This document shows, in pieces, positions 62,312-64,000 of a stretch of 64,000 nucleotides of DNA (position 1 is the first letter of the stretch; each line of letters begins with the position of its first letter). The DNA is from an uncultured Aquimarina sp. (GTDB taxonomy: Bacteria; Bacteroidota; Bacteroidia; Flavobacteriales; Flavobacteriaceae). The notes under the pieces were generated by a model that was not told where the DNA came from, made no database searches, and saw only the letters and a list, made by a program, of their open reading frames with translations. The position numbers and the translations under genes were made by a program. The stretch spans positions 186,001-250,000 of the forward strand of contig CANLOW010000004.1 in NCBI GenBank assembly GCA_947493035.1. Reading direction: 5' to 3'.

Positions 62312-64000
62312 TTGTGGTTTGTTCTTTTCCATTGACTGATATCTTAAATAGATACACGCCTTCTTCAACACCCTGCACATCAATTTCATTATCAGTAGTA
62401 TTGATCGTTTTCTTCAATAGCATCTTACCTGACAAATCAAATAATTGCAACTCAACATCCTGTGCACTTATTCCTTCTACGATTACTTTACTTTTAAAAG
62501 GGTTGGGTGACAATCTCAATTCAAAAGACAGATTATTACCATCTATGCCATTTACAGAAAGCTCTCTACTAATGGCACTTTGAAAATTGAACACTTGCAT
62601 CGATAAAGAAGATATATGACCTCCATTATCAGGAAAGGTGATCCCTATCTCATTATTAGCTTCTAATAGATCAAAAGGCACAGGTACTTCAAGTACTCCA
62701 AAGAAGCTATCTCTCGTATTTTGATCATAACCCTTCCAATCATCTACCATAGCTACATCTTGCCCATTAACTTTTAATGTTGGCAATAAAGATTTGCCAT
62801 GATCTCTACCTACTCCAATTCTCAACACAGCTTCTCCGAATTGATTCAACTGAACATCATTGATATCAAAGCCTACTTCTGTTCCTCCAGAAATTAGTTG
62901 TAAATATGTTGATGCATAATATTTACTTTCTGAAACTTCATTCTCAATTTCTATAACATCACTAAATGTATATTCAAGAATTGCCGTTGCTTCTTTCCCT
63001 AAACTTAATTCATCTATACTGGTTACCGTATTTTCTTCCAAAATTGGAGTTCCCGAAGTATTCGCAAAAAGGTGTTTTACTTTAATTTCACTCACTGGAC
63101 TATTACTCAAGAAAGGCAATTGTAGGTTTACATTAACAGCTTCATGTTCCAAATTACTTAAGATAACATATGCTTTATTTCCATCTACATAAGCATCTGT
63201 TAATACATCTGGATCATTCGAATACGTATCAACTCGTGTTCCTTTTACTTGCGACCATAATTCAAAAAACTTAACAAATTCAGTATACACATATTCATCT
63301 CCCGTTTCTCCTGCCAAATCTTTCTGTTGGCGTAATAAACGATAACTGTACCCATAGTCTCCAGGACTTTGCCACCAACGTGCTTTCAATATCATAAATG
63401 GAATGGCACTAACCATACGATCTTGTCTTTCCATTAATTGCATCATCATTGATGAAAAAGAACGAAGATTAAACCAGTCTCTTTCTTTATTGTAAGGGCC
63501 ATTAAATTCTCTTCCTAGCCAACCATATTCGGAAATACTAAAAGGTTTTACTTCTCCTAATTTCAAATAACTATAATGTTCTACCATATCTAAAATAGCT
63601 TCAACATTACTCCCTTTTCGTTGATCTTCTTCAGCTACATTCACCGTACCATTGAAATCATAAAGGTGTAGCGAGAAGAAATCCATGTCTTCTCCTGCCC
63701 CATCTATAAAAAGCTCCCAATTATTCCTCCAATGATTAAAATTTCCTGACTCGTAAGCAGGGTGTGCTGCAGAATAACCTCCCACTTTCACATCAGGGTT
63801 TACCGCTTTTATGCGTTGAGCTACTCGCTTATGCATTTCTGTAATGTTTGCATTCGTTGTTCCTAATGTATTTGACTTCACAAAAGGTTCATTTAAGACT
63901 TCTACGAATTGAGGCCTTGGTTTACCTTCCGCTGCTCGCTGCTCCACTTCCAAAAAATTCTTTAAAATAATTAGCATAGAATTCAGCAATAGCGTCATAA
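62295..64000 (-). CDS. GH86 beta-agarase/porphyranase with T9SS sorting domain; N-terminus outside window, apparent frameshift
   Basis: The C-terminal 565 or so residues of a large secreted GH86 enzyme. Catalytic-domain motifs are FVEVLNEPF (acid/base Glu in NEP), FFSLHLYDF, SISEYGWLG (candidate nucleophile Glu), KARWWQSPGDYGYSYRL and AYVILSNLE. Beta-sandwich domains follow, then a type A T9SS sorting tail (FELRLSPNPF ... GVYLFKISVNGKEQTTKMIKL in sections), so it should be secreted or surface-bound. The GH86 family cleaves agarose or porphyran. Upstream of a T6 run (63952-63957) the coding frame changes: the good sequence YDAIAEFYANYFKEF lies one frame away from the downstream part. The ATG at 63998 in the downstream frame is not a plausible start. 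Confidence 0.85.
   Translation of the reverse strand, partial: MTLLLNSMLIILKNFLEVEQRAAEGKPRPQFVEVLNEPFVKSNTLGTTNANITEMHKRVAQRIKAVNPDVKVGGYSAAHPAYESGNFNHWRNNWELFIDGAGEDMDFFSLHLYDFNGTVNVAEEDQRKGSNVEAILDMVEHYSYLKLGEVKPFSISEYGWLGREFNGPYNKERDWFNLRSFSSMMMQLMERQDRMVSAIPFMILKARWWQSPGDYGYSYRLLRQQKDLAGETGDEYVYTEFVKFFELWSQVKGTRVDTYSNDPDVLTDAYVDGNKAYVILSNLEHEAVNVNLQLPFLSNSPVSEIKVKHLFANTSGTPILEENTVTSIDELSLGKEATAILEYTFSDVIEIENEVSESKYYASTYLQLISGGTEVGFDINDVQLNQFGEAVLRIGVGRDHGKSLLPTLKVNGQDVAMVDDWKGYDQNTRDSFFGVLEVPVPFDLLEANNEIGITFPDNGGHISSLSMQVFNFQSAISRELSVNGIDGNNLSFELRLSPNPFKSKVIVEGISAQDVELQLFDLSGKMLLKKTINTTDNEIDVQGVEEGVYLFKISVNGKEQTTKMIKL

Noticed and set aside
63958..63998. ATG at 63998 as start of the GH86 protein
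   Set aside because: The catalytic domain extends upstream in another frame and off the window; the ATG codes for a Leu-rich string without signal features.

Overview
The window comes from a marine member of the Flavobacteriaceae (Bacteroidota). The evidence is the AT-rich DNA, promoter -7 boxes of the TAnnTTTG type, a Bat aerotolerance-type operon, C-terminal type A sorting domains of the type IX secretion system (T9SS), a split atpDC pair, a DUF4270 lipoprotein next to the short glycogen-synthase-like gene and panC, and enzymes for red-algal galactans at the right edge. I see no rRNA, tRNA, CRISPR array, prophage or insertion sequence.

1-32.5 kb is a Wzx/Wzy-type exopolysaccharide or capsule locus. 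The right arm (26.2-32.5 kb, plus strand) holds an aminotransferase, a membrane-anchored sugar dehydratase, the Wza-type export lipoprotein and the Wzc-type kinase/co-polymerase. The long left arm (25.8 kb to the left edge, mostly minus strand) holds a pyruvyltransferase, TviB and TviC homologues (UDP-GalNAcA synthesis), a flippase, two acyltransferase-3 proteins, six glycosyltransferases, an EpsG/Wzy-like polymerase, a hexapeptide acetyltransferase, two small phosphoglycosyl transferases, a PglD-like acetyltransferase and two FemAB/GNAT-like proteins. The dehydratase, aminotransferase, PglD-like and PglC-like proteins together could make and load a bacillosamine-type sugar. A plus-strand island (5.7-11.5 kb) interrupts this arm. 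It carries a beta-helix lipoprotein and a DUF1800/DUF1501 pair, and the DUF1501 protein has both a Tat motif and a T9SS sorting tail.

32.5-45.8 kb is housekeeping: a TM2 protein, lepA, atpC-atpD, glmS, a DUF4270 lipoprotein, a glycogen-synthase-like protein, and divergently panC-panD, a flippase-like membrane protein and an esterase-fold protein whose nucleophile position is Asp. A small protein of unknown function follows.

45.9-55.2 kb is the MoxR-DUF58-Bat operon (minus strand), predicted to act at the cell envelope.

55.4-57.7 kb holds a small lipoprotein, then an AlbA_2-domain protein overlapping a PPP-type phosphatase. 57.8-64 kb looks like the edge of a polysaccharide utilisation locus: two overlapping GH28-family proteins, an S1 sulfatase and, convergently, a GH86 agarase/porphyranase with a T9SS tail. 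The GH86 gene runs off the window and appears frameshifted at a run of six A/T.
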